IMG/VR virus record: IMGVR_UViG_3300002835_000063
Span: 1 to 64,000 of that record
Strand: one strand, 5' to 3'
Source: a virus
Length of the DNA stretch: 64,000 nucleotides
This document shows, one piece after another, positions 53,799 through 63,632 of this stretch. A program made the translations under genes and the position numbers. The notes under the pieces are model-generated. The model was not told the origin of the DNA, did no database searches, and saw only the letters and a list, made by a program, of their open reading frames with translations. How positions within the stretch are numbered: position 1 is the stretch's first letter; each line of letters opens with the position of its first letter.

Positions 53799-54578
53799 AT
53801 GCATTTAGCCCAGAAACTACACGAAGAAGTTTATCTATACGAGGATGTAATTAGTGATCCCAAAAAACTTATTGATTTAATTGAAGAATTAGATGAAGAC
53901 GAAACTGTCCAAAGCGTAATTCCAGAATGGGGCTTTTGGTTTTCAAACAGCCGTGACGGTCACAGTTTCGGCAGTAAAAAAGATTTTAATCCAGAAGCCT
54001 TAGATCAACTAGACTCATCTAGAAAAGAAGATGTTGAGTTTATAGTAAAAGAAATTCAGAGTGGTGTAAAAAATGTTGCAGAATCCTACTACAAAGATAG
54101 AGGACTAGAGGGTCAACCACAAATATCTCCGTTTGTTGGAATTATGAAGTACCGCCCAGGCTGCGAAATGGGCGCACACTTTGACGCTCAGGCCGGAGAT
54201 AGAAGTTTAAAGTATTCGATTGTGATGTATTTAAATGACGACTATGAGGGCGGAGAGATCTCCTTTATTATTAGACCATATGATTTAAGAAACCCAAAAA
54301 ATTTCCACCTTCAACCATCAACCGATGCTGACGACCCCAAAAATAAAGATCTCACAGACTTTACGCTAAAACCAAAAGCTGGATCAGCATTAATTTTTCC
54401 CTCTACTCATCCGTATAAGCACCAAGTTCACATAATTAAGGGTGGAGATAAGTATATTTTCCCTGGTTTTGTTTTTCAAGATGATTTTGATCCAAATGAT
54501 CCAGCTTCTAGAGAAAAATACAATGCCGGATCTCTATACGAAAAGCCAACCGAAGACGTTTATTTCGACGAAGACTAA
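53799..54578 (+). CDS. 2OG-Fe(II) oxygenase, cluster gene 4
   Basis: 259 aa. Ligands H127xD129 (MGAHFDAQAG) and H208 (PYKHQVHII), K218; YLNDDYEGGEISF at 144-156. A 35-residue insert between the EGGE strand and the KPKAGS strand (YDLRNPKNFHLQPSTDADDP) distinguishes it. AAGGAT precedes the ATG. Confidence 0.9.
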   Translation: MHLAQKLHEEVYLYEDVISDPKKLIDLIEELDEDETVQSVIPEWGFWFSNSRDGHSFGSKKDFNPEALDQLDSSRKEDVEFIVKEIQSGVKNVAESYYKDRGLEGQPQISPFVGIMKYRPGCEMGAHFDAQAGDRSLKYSIVMYLNDDYEGGEISFIIRPYDLRNPKNFHLQPSTDADDPKNKDLTDFTLKPKAGSALIFPSTHPYKHQVHIIKGGDKYIFPGFVFQDDFDPNDPASREKYNAGSLYEKPTEDVYFDED

Positions 54579-54582
54579 TAAA

Positions 54583-55197
54583 ATGTATGAGGCCATTTCG
54601 CCAAAAGTTCTATACTTTAAAAATTTTTATAAAGACACAGAAAAGTTTTTAGAGGCTATAGAAAGCTCCCCACCCTGGGAACCATGGAATTCTCGGGGTG
54701 GCCAAAATATTTTTACTTACGGAGTATTAAAAACATTTCATACCCAAGAATACAAACAAATAGCAGATATTAATCAAAAAAATTCTAGTAAATTTATTAT
54801 TAATGCCATGAAAAAAATAAATTTAGTCTGCGGATCAGAGTATTTAAAACATTTTCAATGCTCGGACAATGAATTAAGTAGATTAAAAAAGTCCATTTTA
54901 ACGGATAAAATAATTATTGGCGTAAAAAAATATTTTGAGGGGGGGACCACCCTAGGCCCACACCCAGACGCGGACCTACAATCATCAAAAGATGAAATAA
55001 GCATAACTTTTTATCCAAACGATAATTATGAGGGCGGAGAATTAAATTTTCCCGATTTGGGGCTAACAATTAAACCAGAGGCCGGAAGTGTGGTCATATA
55101 CCCATCAAAATATTTACATGAATCTTTCCCCGTTCCCACGGGAGAAAAGTTGGTGTCTAATCACGTATACATTGGACTGGAAAAAATATGGAAATAA
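54583..55197 (+). CDS. 2OG-Fe(II) oxygenase, cluster gene 5
   Basis: 204 aa from the ATG at 54583, 4 nt after the previous stop; a longer frame from 54442 would overlap the upstream gene and is rejected. Ligands H127xD129 (LGPHPDADLQ) and H179 (KYLHESFPV), K189; PNDNYEGGELNF at 145-156. AT-rich with many Lys codons. Confidence 0.85.
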   Translation: MYEAISPKVLYFKNFYKDTEKFLEAIESSPPWEPWNSRGGQNIFTYGVLKTFHTQEYKQIADINQKNSSKFIINAMKKINLVCGSEYLKHFQCSDNELSRLKKSILTDKIIIGVKKYFEGGTTLGPHPDADLQSSKDEISITFYPNDNYEGGELNFPDLGLTIKPEAGSVVIYPSKYLHESFPVPTGEKLVSNHVYIGLEKIWK

Positions 55198-55844
55198 AAT
55201 ATGAAATACCTTACGAGAATATTGTTTATTTTCCAGAAATTGTTCCGGACGTAGATAACATAATTTCTTCAATAGAGTCCACAAATAGTCTAGCTATAAC
55301 TAAATGGGAAATTTGGAATGCTTATGGAGAATCAGACGGGGATCCATATGGCGAAGTAAAATACATGAGCAAACATCTTTTAGATGCAGAGACTAACCAA
55401 AAAACTGTAGAAACCTCAAAATATATAATTTCTACGCTAATAAGTTCAATGTCATTAGCAGCCGAAACTTACGCAAAAATATATAACATTGATTCTAACC
55501 TTTTGCAGTATGCAATTGATGCATTAAATATGCCTGGCACAAAATATGGAATAAACAAATATTTTGAGAATCAATACATGGGACCACACGTTGACTGGAA
55601 TGAGTACAACTCCGACATTACTTATACCATTGTTGTTTACTTGAACGATGATTACGAAGGCGGGGAGCTATTTTTTGTGGATCCGGACATAAACATAAAA
55701 ATAAAACCTAAAAAGGGAAGCATAGTAATGTTTCCATCTGTCCTGCCATATCTGCATCAATCCTGTGAGATTACTAAGGGAAGAAAAATGCTGATAACTC
55801 ATCACTGGAAAAATGATTCACTATCAAGAAACAGGACTTACTAA
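55188..55844 (+). CDS. 2OG-Fe(II) oxygenase, cluster gene 6
   Basis: 218 aa, overlapping the previous gene by 10 nt. Ligands H134xD136 (MGPHVDWNEY) and H190 (PYLHQSCEI), R199/K200; YLNDDYEGGELFFVDPD at 151-167. Confidence 0.88.
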   Translation: MEIKYEIPYENIVYFPEIVPDVDNIISSIESTNSLAITKWEIWNAYGESDGDPYGEVKYMSKHLLDAETNQKTVETSKYIISTLISSMSLAAETYAKIYNIDSNLLQYAIDALNMPGTKYGINKYFENQYMGPHVDWNEYNSDITYTIVVYLNDDYEGGELFFVDPDINIKIKPKKGSIVMFPSVLPYLHQSCEITKGRKMLITHHWKNDSLSRNRTY

Positions 55845-56698
55845 TGTCAATTAATGTAAATCTTATTGAAGTTTTTTCTAAAGAAGATCTCTATTCTAGA
55901 CTAAACGAAATTTTAGATGTTCAAACTAAAAATTCCATTGTTGGGATTAGAGGAGTTAGGCTTACTGAAGAAGAGCAGCTACAGCTAGCCAGAGATCTCG
56001 GAGACATAGCTGGCTGGTTCCCAAACAACACCGACAAATTTAATCACAAATATATTGAAAATCACTCTGCCAACCCATCGGTGGGAGCCTCTTCAAATAA
56101 CGAATTAATTTTAAGCTGGCACCTAGAGCGCGTCGATTATGACGAATATCTTTTGTTGGTGGCTGGCGTTTGGAACATGAGACTTTTTAATTGTGATCCA
56201 GAATCGGGTAAAACATATTTTATAGATTCCAGAAAAGTGTTCCAAAAAATTTACAATGAAGATGAAAAGAATTTTTTGCGAGGCTGCAAAGCCTACTGGA
56301 CAGAACAAACGCCAAGCGGCAATACACGCACTAATTATGTAAAGATTGTTCAGCCCCATTGGAAGACCGAAGAAGAACAAATTAGAGTTGAGCTACACCA
56401 TATGGCTGCAATTAAATTGTACAAAATAAACGATAATGACCCAACTTCAGAAGAAGCGGCCGCCTTTGAGTCATTAATGAAAAGATTTTCTCAAGAAATA
56501 GCAAACAACGAAGATTTAAGAATAATTCACAAATGGAAAGAGGGAGACATCCTCATTCCAGATCTTTTCTCTCTAGCGCACGCCGTCACGGGCGGATTTG
56601 ACCCCAAAGACAGAGAGTTTACCGGATACTGGTGCTATACGGCGTCTCCCTCTAGTGTTGGAGAAGACAATGTCCCGCCATCTTGGAGGGGTGAATAA
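55844..56698 (+). CDS. TauD/TfdA-like 2OG dioxygenase
   Basis: 284 aa, ATG overlapping the previous stop. Iron ligands H93-L-E95 (LSWHLERVDY) and H246 (DLFSLAHAVTGG), with R257 (DPKDREFTGYW) for 2OG. The order fits the taurine-dioxygenase family, which acts on small molecules, unlike the prolyl-hydroxylase-like genes around it. Glu instead of Asp in HxD/E is tolerated in this family. Confidence 0.75.
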   Translation: MSINVNLIEVFSKEDLYSRLNEILDVQTKNSIVGIRGVRLTEEEQLQLARDLGDIAGWFPNNTDKFNHKYIENHSANPSVGASSNNELILSWHLERVDYDEYLLLVAGVWNMRLFNCDPESGKTYFIDSRKVFQKIYNEDEKNFLRGCKAYWTEQTPSGNTRTNYVKIVQPHWKTEEEQIRVELHHMAAIKLYKINDNDPTSEEAAAFESLMKRFSQEIANNEDLRIIHKWKEGDILIPDLFSLAHAVTGGFDPKDREFTGYWCYTASPSSVGEDNVPPSWRGE

Positions 56699-56700
56699 GC

Positions 56701-57171
56701 TTGAACGATTTAAATCCAACAAATGAAGTATATGTAAATCAATACAAAGAAGCTGTAAAACAAAATAAAGCAAATTCTTATATGCTCACTATTGCCAGAG
56801 ACGGCGAATCACCAGTCAGGTCAATTTATTTTTATGATAATGCAGTAGACGCCACTATTGGATATGAAGCATACCAAGACTGGGGATTTGCTAAAGACTA
56901 TCTAACGGTGGAGCTATATGAGCCAACTGGAAGGGTTCACAGCAAAGTTTTGCGCAGGCCTCGCGGTGGAGAGTGCACTTTTGAGCGGGCACAGTACTAC
57001 CAAATTTCTGACATAATAAACGCCGTTAAGCCAAAAGTAGACGAGGAAGCATTCAACTACCTAGCCTACGAGTTTGCTAAGCTATTCTCGAAGGACAACC
57101 AAAGGTTTAATCCAGAGCGATTTTTAGAGACGCTGGGATATACAGGAGAAATAAATGACAGATCTGTCTAA
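56701..57171 (+). CDS. Hypothetical protein, 156 aa
   Basis: TTG start with GGAGGGG upstream. Helical and mixed, with YMLTIARDGESPVRSIYFYDN and KVLRRPRGGEC. Unrecognised. It sits between the TauD-like and last oxygenase genes and overlaps the latter by 17 nt. A reverse-oriented dispersed motif codes for NAVDATIG (56846-56859). Confidence 0.55.
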   Translation: MNDLNPTNEVYVNQYKEAVKQNKANSYMLTIARDGESPVRSIYFYDNAVDATIGYEAYQDWGFAKDYLTVELYEPTGRVHSKVLRRPRGGECTFERAQYYQISDIINAVKPKVDEEAFNYLAYEFAKLFSKDNQRFNPERFLETLGYTGEINDRSV

Positions 57172-57889
57172 GATCGAGACTACCCCGACAGAGTTTGGCG
57201 ATAAGGGATTTATCAAAGAAGATATTGTTTTTTACAATAATTTTCTAACCCAAGAAGAGTGTGAGACCCTGGTTAGAGTATTCGAGGACGAAGAGCAACC
57301 CTGGAGCATGTCAGCTTTTTTTGAGTCGTACGGCATGAGTATTATGCCAGAAGACCCGATTTTAGAGCGATACGGGTTACCTAGAGATTACTTTGGGAAA
57401 CTAGCAGATAGGCTACATAAGGTAGTAGAAGATGCCCACGAGCGTCCAGTAAAATCAGTTTCGTCTCATGCCCAGAAGTGGCAAATAGGGGCGTTTGCTC
57501 CATTTCATTCAGACAACACCGACATGGATGGAAACCCGTCTGCCTGGGAGAAAAGCAAACTTGTCTGCCTCTTGTACATAAATGACGACTATGAGGGCGG
57601 AGAGCTAGACTTTAGGGATCACGATATCTCGATCAAACCGGTGGCGGGCCAGTTAATTACTTTCCCCGGCGGATTTAATAACATCCACCAAGTGTTGCCA
57701 GTGAGGGGCTCTACGAGACATACCATTGGAGCTTTCTGGGATTATGCCGAATCGGTCTACTCCGAAGAGCGCATGAAGCAATGGGAAGATGAAATCCAAA
57801 AGGTCCGAGAAGAGCAAAAAGTCATGCAGGACGAGTGGAAAGAAATGGTTGCCAAGGGGGTCCACCCCACGGATCCGGGCGCTCAATAG
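57155..57889 (+). CDS. 2OG-Fe(II) oxygenase, cluster gene 7
   Basis: 244 aa. Ligands H118xD120 (FAPFHSDNTD) and H178 (NNIHQVLPV), R188; YINDDYEGGELDFRD at 141-155. A C-terminal coiled extension (EERMKQWEDEIQKVREEQ, residues 203-235) is unique among the set and may mediate multimerisation. Last gene before the collagen-like fibres. Confidence 0.9.
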   Translation: MTDLSKIETTPTEFGDKGFIKEDIVFYNNFLTQEECETLVRVFEDEEQPWSMSAFFESYGMSIMPEDPILERYGLPRDYFGKLADRLHKVVEDAHERPVKSVSSHAQKWQIGAFAPFHSDNTDMDGNPSAWEKSKLVCLLYINDDYEGGELDFRDHDISIKPVAGQLITFPGGFNNIHQVLPVRGSTRHTIGAFWDYAESVYSEERMKQWEDEIQKVREEQKVMQDEWKEMVAKGVHPTDPGAQ

Positions 57890-57909
57890 TCAATTTAGCC
57901 AAACTGCGG

Positions 57910-57915
57910 TAAAAT
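57910..57915 (+). promoter_or_regulatory. Candidate promoter of the second fibre block (TAAAAT)
   Basis: GCGGTAAAATTG 39 nt before the ATG at 57954. It resembles ACGGTAAAATAA before 42855, the paralogous first fibre-block gene. Confidence 0.4.
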
Positions 57916-57953
57916 TGTAAGGACTAGTCTAATCCCCTGTTAGGACTTTCCGC

Positions 57954-58331
57954 ATGAGTCATTTGCGTGGCAATATCCATGATCTAATCACAGATCAGGG
58001 ATCTACTGTACACCAGGTATTTACTATCAAAAACTCGGCTCGTCGGATAATCCCCCTAACCGGGTATTCGGCTCGTATGCAAGTCAGACGTTGGGACGTG
58101 GAAACCAGGGATCCCGTCCTAACAACTATCGCTGAATATACAACTGCAAACGGATATCTAACCGTCAACGGTGCCGCGGGAACCGTGACTCTTCTTATTC
58201 CGCCCGCCGATATGGCAGCATACGAGCCAGGTTCTTATGTTTACGACATCGAGGTCGAGACAGCAAATGCTGGAGATACCACTCGGATCATCCAGGGAAA
58301 ATTTATTGTGAGAGCTGAGGTAACCAAGTAG
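57954..58331 (+). CDS. Tail/baseplate module protein, paralogue of 42855
   Basis: 125 aa. Same beta fold and landmarks as 42855-43217 ([31 protein letters not shown]). Its TAG stop overlaps the GTG of the large collagen-like gene, as with its paralogue, so the pair module-plus-collagen fibre occurs twice. Confidence 0.65.
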   Translation: MSHLRGNIHDLITDQGSTVHQVFTIKNSARRIIPLTGYSARMQVRRWDVETRDPVLTTIAEYTTANGYLTVNGAAGTVTLLIPPADMAAYEPGSYVYDIEVETANAGDTTRIIQGKFIVRAEVTK

Positions 58332-60742
58332 TGGTACTCTCTGACAATTTTGCATATGTAGACGTTAAAGGTCCTGGACCTCAAGGACCTGCAGGACCAA
58401 CAGGACCTGCAGGACCAGCAGGTGGACCAACTGGACCCACAGGTGTCACGGGACCGACAGGTGCAACGGGACCATCTGTTACAGGTCCAACAGGTCCTAC
58501 TGGACCTACTGGAAACTTAGGTCCTACGGGCCCAACAGGTCCTCAGGGTATTGCAGGTTTGTCAGTCACCGGTGCAACTGGTGCAACTGGAGCAACTGGT
58601 GCAGCCGGTGCTACAGGACCAACTGGAGCACAGGGTATTGCAGGTTTATCAATTACTGGACCAACTGGTGCTGCAGGCGTTGCAGGTCCAACAGGACCAA
58701 CCGGTGCAACTGGTGCAGCAGGTTCTGATGGACTAAGCATTACTGGACCAACTGGACCAACTGGTGCTGCAGGCGTTGCAGGTCCAACAGGACCTACTGG
58801 GTCGCAAGGTATTGCTGGTTTATCAATTACTGGACCTACCGGTGCGCAAGGAAACGTGGGCCCAACTGGTGCAACAGGACCTACTGGGTCGCAAGGTATT
58901 GCTGGTTTATCAATTACTGGACCTACCGGTGCTCTTGGTCCCACTGGTCCCACTGGCCCTACGGGCCCAACTGGCGCAGACAGCATGGTTACAGGTCCGA
59001 CTGGTCCTACAGGACCCACAGGTCCTACCGGAGCAACTGGAGCAACTGGTGCAGACAGCATGGTTACAGGTCCGACTGGTCCTACAGGACCCACAGGTCC
59101 TACCGGAGCAACTGGAGCAACTGGTGCAGACAGCATGGTTACAGGTCCGACTGGTCCAACCGGTGCAACTGGACCTCAAGGAATATCACTAGAGCTAATT
59201 GGATCAGTAGAGAATATAATTGATCTACCGCCCAGTGCAAATATTAACGAAGCATATATTGTCCAAGCCGATGGAAATCTTTATGTGTGGGACGGCGCTC
59301 AATGGGTAGATGTTGGCCAAATTGTTGGACCCATTGGACCGACTGGCCCAACTGGCCCAACGGGAGCAACTGGACCTCAGGGCAATCAGGGCATCCAAGG
59401 TGTTCAAGGCGACACCGGACCCATTGGACCGACAGGCGCAACTGGCCCAGAAGGAAATTATTATGTTGGAGATAATCCTCCACTAACTCCTACAGAGGGC
59501 GATGGTTGGTTCAACACTTCTACAACAAAATTCTTTATTTACTACGACAATTTTTGGATTGAAGTTGCCACCACCGAGCGAGGCCCAACTGGAGCGACTG
59601 GAGATACAGGGCCAGCTGGACCAACAGGTTCCACCGGAGCGACTGGAGATACGGGACCTCAAGGTATTCAGGGTGTAACTGGACCTACCGGAGCGACTGG
59701 AGATACGGGACCTCAAGGTATTCAGGGTGTAACTGGACCTACCGGAGCGACTGGAGATACGGGAGCTACGGGCCCTACCGGAGCGACTGGAGATACGGGA
59801 GCTACGGGCCCTACCGGAGCTGATGCACTGTGGAATTTCACTGGACCATATCAAATAGGGTCTTCTTATGCAGTGGGCGATGTTGCTACCTATGGTGGAC
59901 AGACTTGGTATCGCATAGACGCAAATGGTGGAAACACCGGAGACACCCCATCAGAGGGAACATTCTGGACATTGATAGCGCAAGCAGGAGCTATCGGCGA
60001 CACAGGCCCTACTGGAGCGACTGGAGACACTGGACCTCAAGGTATTCAGGGTGTAACTGGACCTACCGGAGCGACTGGAGACACTGGACCCCAAGGGCCA
60101 ACTGGACCAACGGGTGACACAGGCCCGACGGGCCCGACGGGATTGGGTATTCCACTGGGTGGCGACACCGGTCAAATTTTGGCAAAAGACTCTCCAGCCG
60201 ATGGCGACTATGTTTGGGTTGACAACTATGCTGATTGGACTGCTGTTGTTAAGCACGAAGTTAGAGCAGAGCAAGTATTAACAAAAGGTCAAGCTGTCTA
60301 TGTTAGCTCTTCTGATGGCACCAACATGCGAGTCTCTAAATCGTCTAATGCTACAGAATCAGCATCAAGCAAAACCCTGGGAATTATTGCTCAGAATTTG
60401 GCAGTAAACGGTCAAGGCTTCGTAATAACAGAGGGCCTTCTAGCTGGTCTAAACACATCGACCGCTACAACTGGAGATCCAATTTGGCTTGGAACTGATG
60501 GAAACTTAATTTTTGGCTTAGCAAACAAGCCATCAGCTCCAGCTCATTTAGTTTATTTAGGTGTCGTAACTAGAGTAAATCTTAACAATGGTGAGATATT
60601 TGTTAAGGTTCAAAATGGATTTGAACTGCAAGAACTTCACAATGTAAAAATTAACGGCATCCAAGGCGGCGATATTTTGTCTTACAATGCAATTAGCCAG
60701 CTTTGGGAAAATATTCATGTTGTTGACGGAGGTACGCCATAA
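58331..60742 (+). CDS. Large collagen-like tail fibre with CBM-like module
   Basis: 803 aa, GTG start. Two blocks of Gly-X-Y triplets, mostly Gly-Pro-Thr and Gly-Ala-Thr, fill about residues 14-285 and 333-500. They are interrupted by a beta-hairpin module ([20 protein letters not shown]) and a [20 protein letters not shown] module. At about 500-550, [20 protein letters not shown] with a Trp end resembles a family 5/12 carbohydrate-binding module. The last 200 residues form a globular C-terminal tip. Bacterial collagens of this type are trimeric and often glycosylated on Thr. Confidence 0.85.
58976..59200 (+). repeat. 75-bp tandem repeat in collagen-like gene
   Basis: Near-identical units begin at 58976, 59051 and 59126 (each starts GCAGACAGCATGGTTACAGG or a close variant). 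Further tandem units of 54 bp start at 59641 and 59695. The high identity suggests recent copy-number change. Confidence 0.85.
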
Positions 60743-61542
60743 TGGCTATTGATTTTCCAAATAGTCCGTCTATAGGACAACAAGTTTCTGCAAATGGCAC
60801 CATCTGGGAGTGGGATGGAATTGCTTGGGTTGTAATTGGGACACCTGTTTCCATTGGCCCAACTGGACCAATCGGGCCAACTGGACCGCAAGGCAGCCAA
60901 GGAATTACTGGTCCAACAGGAAGCACTGGTCCAACAGGCGCTGACAGCACAGTACCGGGACCAACCGGACCAACTGGACCCCAAGGAGATACGGGTCCAA
61001 CAGGCATTCAAGGAAACGTGGGTCCTACCGGACCACAGGGAATTCAAGGCCCAACCGGAGCAGTTGGTTCCCAGGGTGTGCAGGGTGCAACAGGTCCAAC
61101 TGGACATCAAGGTGATACAGGACCAACTGGCGCAACAGGAGACACTGGACCTCAAGGAAACATCGGAGACACAGGGCCTGCAGGACCGACTGGAGCAACT
61201 GGAGACACAGGGCCTGCAGGACCGACTGGAGCAACTGGTGCAACTGGTGCAACTGGACCTACAGGAGCAGATGGAACATTCTTAGTTTCAAGCTCAGTGC
61301 CGCCAACCCCCACCGAGGGTCAAATTTGGTTTAATTCAGTTGAAGGTAAATTATTAATTTTCTATGACGGTTTTTGGGTAGAAACAATTGTCGGTGAGGT
61401 TGGAGCGACAGGACCAACCGGTCCAGCGGGGAGCTCTACTTTGTATACTCCAACAACACCATTAGATTGGGTCACCACCCCAAATACTATCTCTGAAGCA
61501 TTAGATCAACTTGCTAGTAGAATAAAAGCACTAGAACCGTAG
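60742..61542 (+). CDS. Collagen-like tail fibre
   Basis: 266 aa, ATG within the previous stop. An N-terminal short-fibre module ([22 protein letters not shown]) is followed by about 140 residues of GPTGPQG/GATGDTG triplets, a [23 protein letters not shown] hairpin module and a C-terminal helix ([17 protein letters not shown]) that could nucleate trimerisation. Confidence 0.82.
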   Translation: MAIDFPNSPSIGQQVSANGTIWEWDGIAWVVIGTPVSIGPTGPIGPTGPQGSQGITGPTGSTGPTGADSTVPGPTGPTGPQGDTGPTGIQGNVGPTGPQGIQGPTGAVGSQGVQGATGPTGHQGDTGPTGATGDTGPQGNIGDTGPAGPTGATGDTGPAGPTGATGATGATGPTGADGTFLVSSSVPPTPTEGQIWFNSVEGKLLIFYDGFWVETIVGEVGATGPTGPAGSSTLYTPTTPLDWVTTPNTISEALDQLASRIKALEP

Positions 61543-61553
61543 GATAAACATAA

Positions 61554-62735
61554 ATGGCTATTTTAAATTTTCCCGACAATCCGTTGGTAGGGGATACTTT
61601 TGAAGCATCCTCTCAGGGGGGTATTTTTGCTAATAGTACTTCAACTTGGACTTGGACTGGAACCTACTGGGAGGCAGAATCTACCGAACTAATCGTCGGT
61701 CCCACGGGCCCTACAGGGGCTACCGGAGCAACTGGGCCCCAGGGTACAAGTATTAACTTTAAAGGTTCTGTAAATACTTTTAACGATTTACCACTAAGTA
61801 ATAACATTGTAAACGATGCCTACATAAATCACGAAGACGGGGATCTCTATGTTTGGGATGGAAGCGTTTGGGACAGTGTCGGTCAAATCGTTGGCCCCCA
61901 GGGAGCCACTGGACCCACTGGAGCGACTGGTCCTCAGGGCATACAAGGAGCTACAGGTGATCAGGGACAGCAGGGACCCACTGGACCAACCGGGCCCCAA
62001 GGAACTCCAGGACTAGTTGGACCGACTGGTGCAACTGGTGCGCCTGGATTAGATGGTCTTTCCGGTCAATCAGGTTTAGATGGTGCTACTGGACCCACTG
62101 GTCCCACCGGAGCCACTGGTCCTCAAGGAGATGTTGGACCCACCGGCCCCCAGGGATTGCAGGGACAGACCGGATATACCGGTCCCACCGGAGCCACTGG
62201 CGACACCGGTCCCATCGGCCCAACTGGTGCTGCAGGTACAAACGGATTAAATGGAGATACGGGCCCCACCGGTGCAACAGGGGCAACCGGCCCAACCGGC
62301 CCACAAGGTACAAACATTAATTTTATTGCAACAGTAGCCACAGTAGCAAACTTGCCAGGTTCAGCAAATCAGAATGATGCATATATCGTTGAAGCTGATG
62401 GTGATTTGTATGTTTGGGACTCCCTAAATACCGAGTGGGATAACGTTGGACAAATTGTTGGTCCTCAGGGTCCTACTGGTGCCACAGGGCCGACTGGAGC
62501 TACGGGCAACACGGGAAGCTATACAGTATCAGCCCCTCTTTCATTAGTCGGTAGCAACATCAGCATTCAGAGTAATCCAACGTTTACCGGAAATGTTTCA
62601 GCTACTTCATTCACCGGAAACTTAATTGGAACAGCTGACAATTCATTAAAAATTGAAGGCAGAAAAATTTATGTTCAGAGTTCTGCACCAACTTCCGGCA
62701 TGTCAAATGGCGACATTTGGATTGACATTCCGTAA
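61554..62735 (+). CDS. Collagen-like tail fibre with two hairpin modules
   Basis: 393 aa. An N-terminal [12 protein letters not shown] module, then three Gly-X-Y blocks separated by two copies of a 40-residue module ending DLYVWD...VGQIVGP. The C-terminal tip includes [17 protein letters not shown] and [13 protein letters not shown]. The same module occurs in the 803-aa fibre, so segments have been shuffled among the three genes. Confidence 0.82.
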   Translation: MAILNFPDNPLVGDTFEASSQGGIFANSTSTWTWTGTYWEAESTELIVGPTGPTGATGATGPQGTSINFKGSVNTFNDLPLSNNIVNDAYINHEDGDLYVWDGSVWDSVGQIVGPQGATGPTGATGPQGIQGATGDQGQQGPTGPTGPQGTPGLVGPTGATGAPGLDGLSGQSGLDGATGPTGPTGATGPQGDVGPTGPQGLQGQTGYTGPTGATGDTGPIGPTGAAGTNGLNGDTGPTGATGATGPTGPQGTNINFIATVATVANLPGSANQNDAYIVEADGDLYVWDSLNTEWDNVGQIVGPQGPTGATGPTGATGNTGSYTVSAPLSLVGSNISIQSNPTFTGNVSATSFTGNLIGTADNSLKIEGRKIYVQSSAPTSGMSNGDIWIDIP

Positions 62736-62753
62736 AAATACCGAGGACTAATA

Positions 62754-63632
62754 ATGGCATCATATGCGGGAGACGGGGCCTTTAGCCTAAGAAATACTGT
62801 ACGGTTGTATGTACAGATAGAAACAACTTTGGTGGCTGGGGGAACTGAACTTTATATTACAGCCTACGCTCAAAGAGACCCCGGTGAAACTAGAACTCCA
62901 AATAGTTCTATTGCAACTAAATCCTACAGCGTGCCAGGAGGAAGAAGCGGCGGAGCGACAGGATCTCTTTTAGAGTCTGGATCAGCCAACTGGACTTATA
63001 ACTGGGCAACGGGAGATCCACAAATTGTTTGGAGCGGATTTTTTAGGTATATACAATTTGGACCAGGATCTGTTACCGTAAATATAGGTGCCCAGGGGGG
63101 AGGAGTAATTGGCACTGCTTCAGTTAACGTAAATGTACCCTTATTTTCTGCACCGCCATTCTTCCCACCGTTCTTCCCACCTTTCTTCCCGCCATTCTTC
63201 CCACCGTTCTTCCCACCGTCGCCGTACTGGGTAACAAATACTTTAACTTCTAGTACAGCTATAGAGGGTCAGGCATACTCCAGCACCTTCTCGGCCGTTC
63301 ACGTAAATAGTTATGCGCTATTTAGTGGAAGTTTGCCATCAGGAATTTCAATCAACTCGAGCACCGGAGTTTTATCTGGAACACCGGCCCAAGGATCAGC
63401 TGGAACTTATAATTTTGTAATTAGTGCGTCTGGGGACGGCGGAACTATTTACACTGGAACACTTACTTTAACTGTGGCCGATGATGGCGGAAAAGTAAGA
63501 GTTTATAATTCAAGCACAGGACAGTGGGAGGAAGCAACGGTTTATGTATATAACTCGGCTACTTCTCAGTGGGTTCAGTCAGATTTGTATGTTTACAATA
63601 GCAGCACTGGAACTTGGGTAAAAAGCGTTTAG
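62754..63632 (+). CDS. Fibre/adhesin with FFPP repeat and Ig-like domain
   Basis: 292 aa. A beta domain of about 130 residues is followed by a short FFPP repeat (136-155, the same unit as in the Hint protein), a putative Ig domain (about 160-242: SGSLPSGISINSSTGVLSGTP is the He_PIG signature), and three C-terminal repeats of VYNSSTGQW. No Hint domain here. Probably the tip protein of the second fibre block. Confidence 0.75.
   Translation: MASYAGDGAFSLRNTVRLYVQIETTLVAGGTELYITAYAQRDPGETRTPNSSIATKSYSVPGGRSGGATGSLLESGSANWTYNWATGDPQIVWSGFFRYIQFGPGSVTVNIGAQGGGVIGTASVNVNVPLFSAPPFFPPFFPPFFPPFFPPFFPPSPYWVTNTLTSSTAIEGQAYSSTFSAVHVNSYALFSGSLPSGISINSSTGVLSGTPAQGSAGTYNFVISASGDGGTIYTGTLTLTVADDGGKVRVYNSSTGQWEEATVYVYNSATSQWVQSDLYVYNSSTGTWVKSV
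63159..63218 (+). repeat. FFPP-encoding repeat, second copy
   Basis: Five units of TTCTTCCCACCG-type sequence in frame, matching 49214-49474. Confidence 0.88.

Noticed and set aside
54442-54582. N-terminal extension of the oxygenase at 54583
   Set aside because: It would overlap the end of the upstream oxygenase in another frame; the ATG at 54583 gives the length and N-terminus typical of the cluster.
57484-57497. Copy of the dispersed motif on the coding strand of an oxygenase gene
   Set aside because: Listed as an outlier only: it encodes the conserved GAFAPFH segment, so similarity may be chance.
58543-59136. Long minus-strand reading frame of Val-Gly-Pro repeats opposite the collagen-like gene
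   Set aside because: It is the mirror of Gly-X-Thr codons; no start signals, and the plus-strand frame has a coherent fibre architecture.
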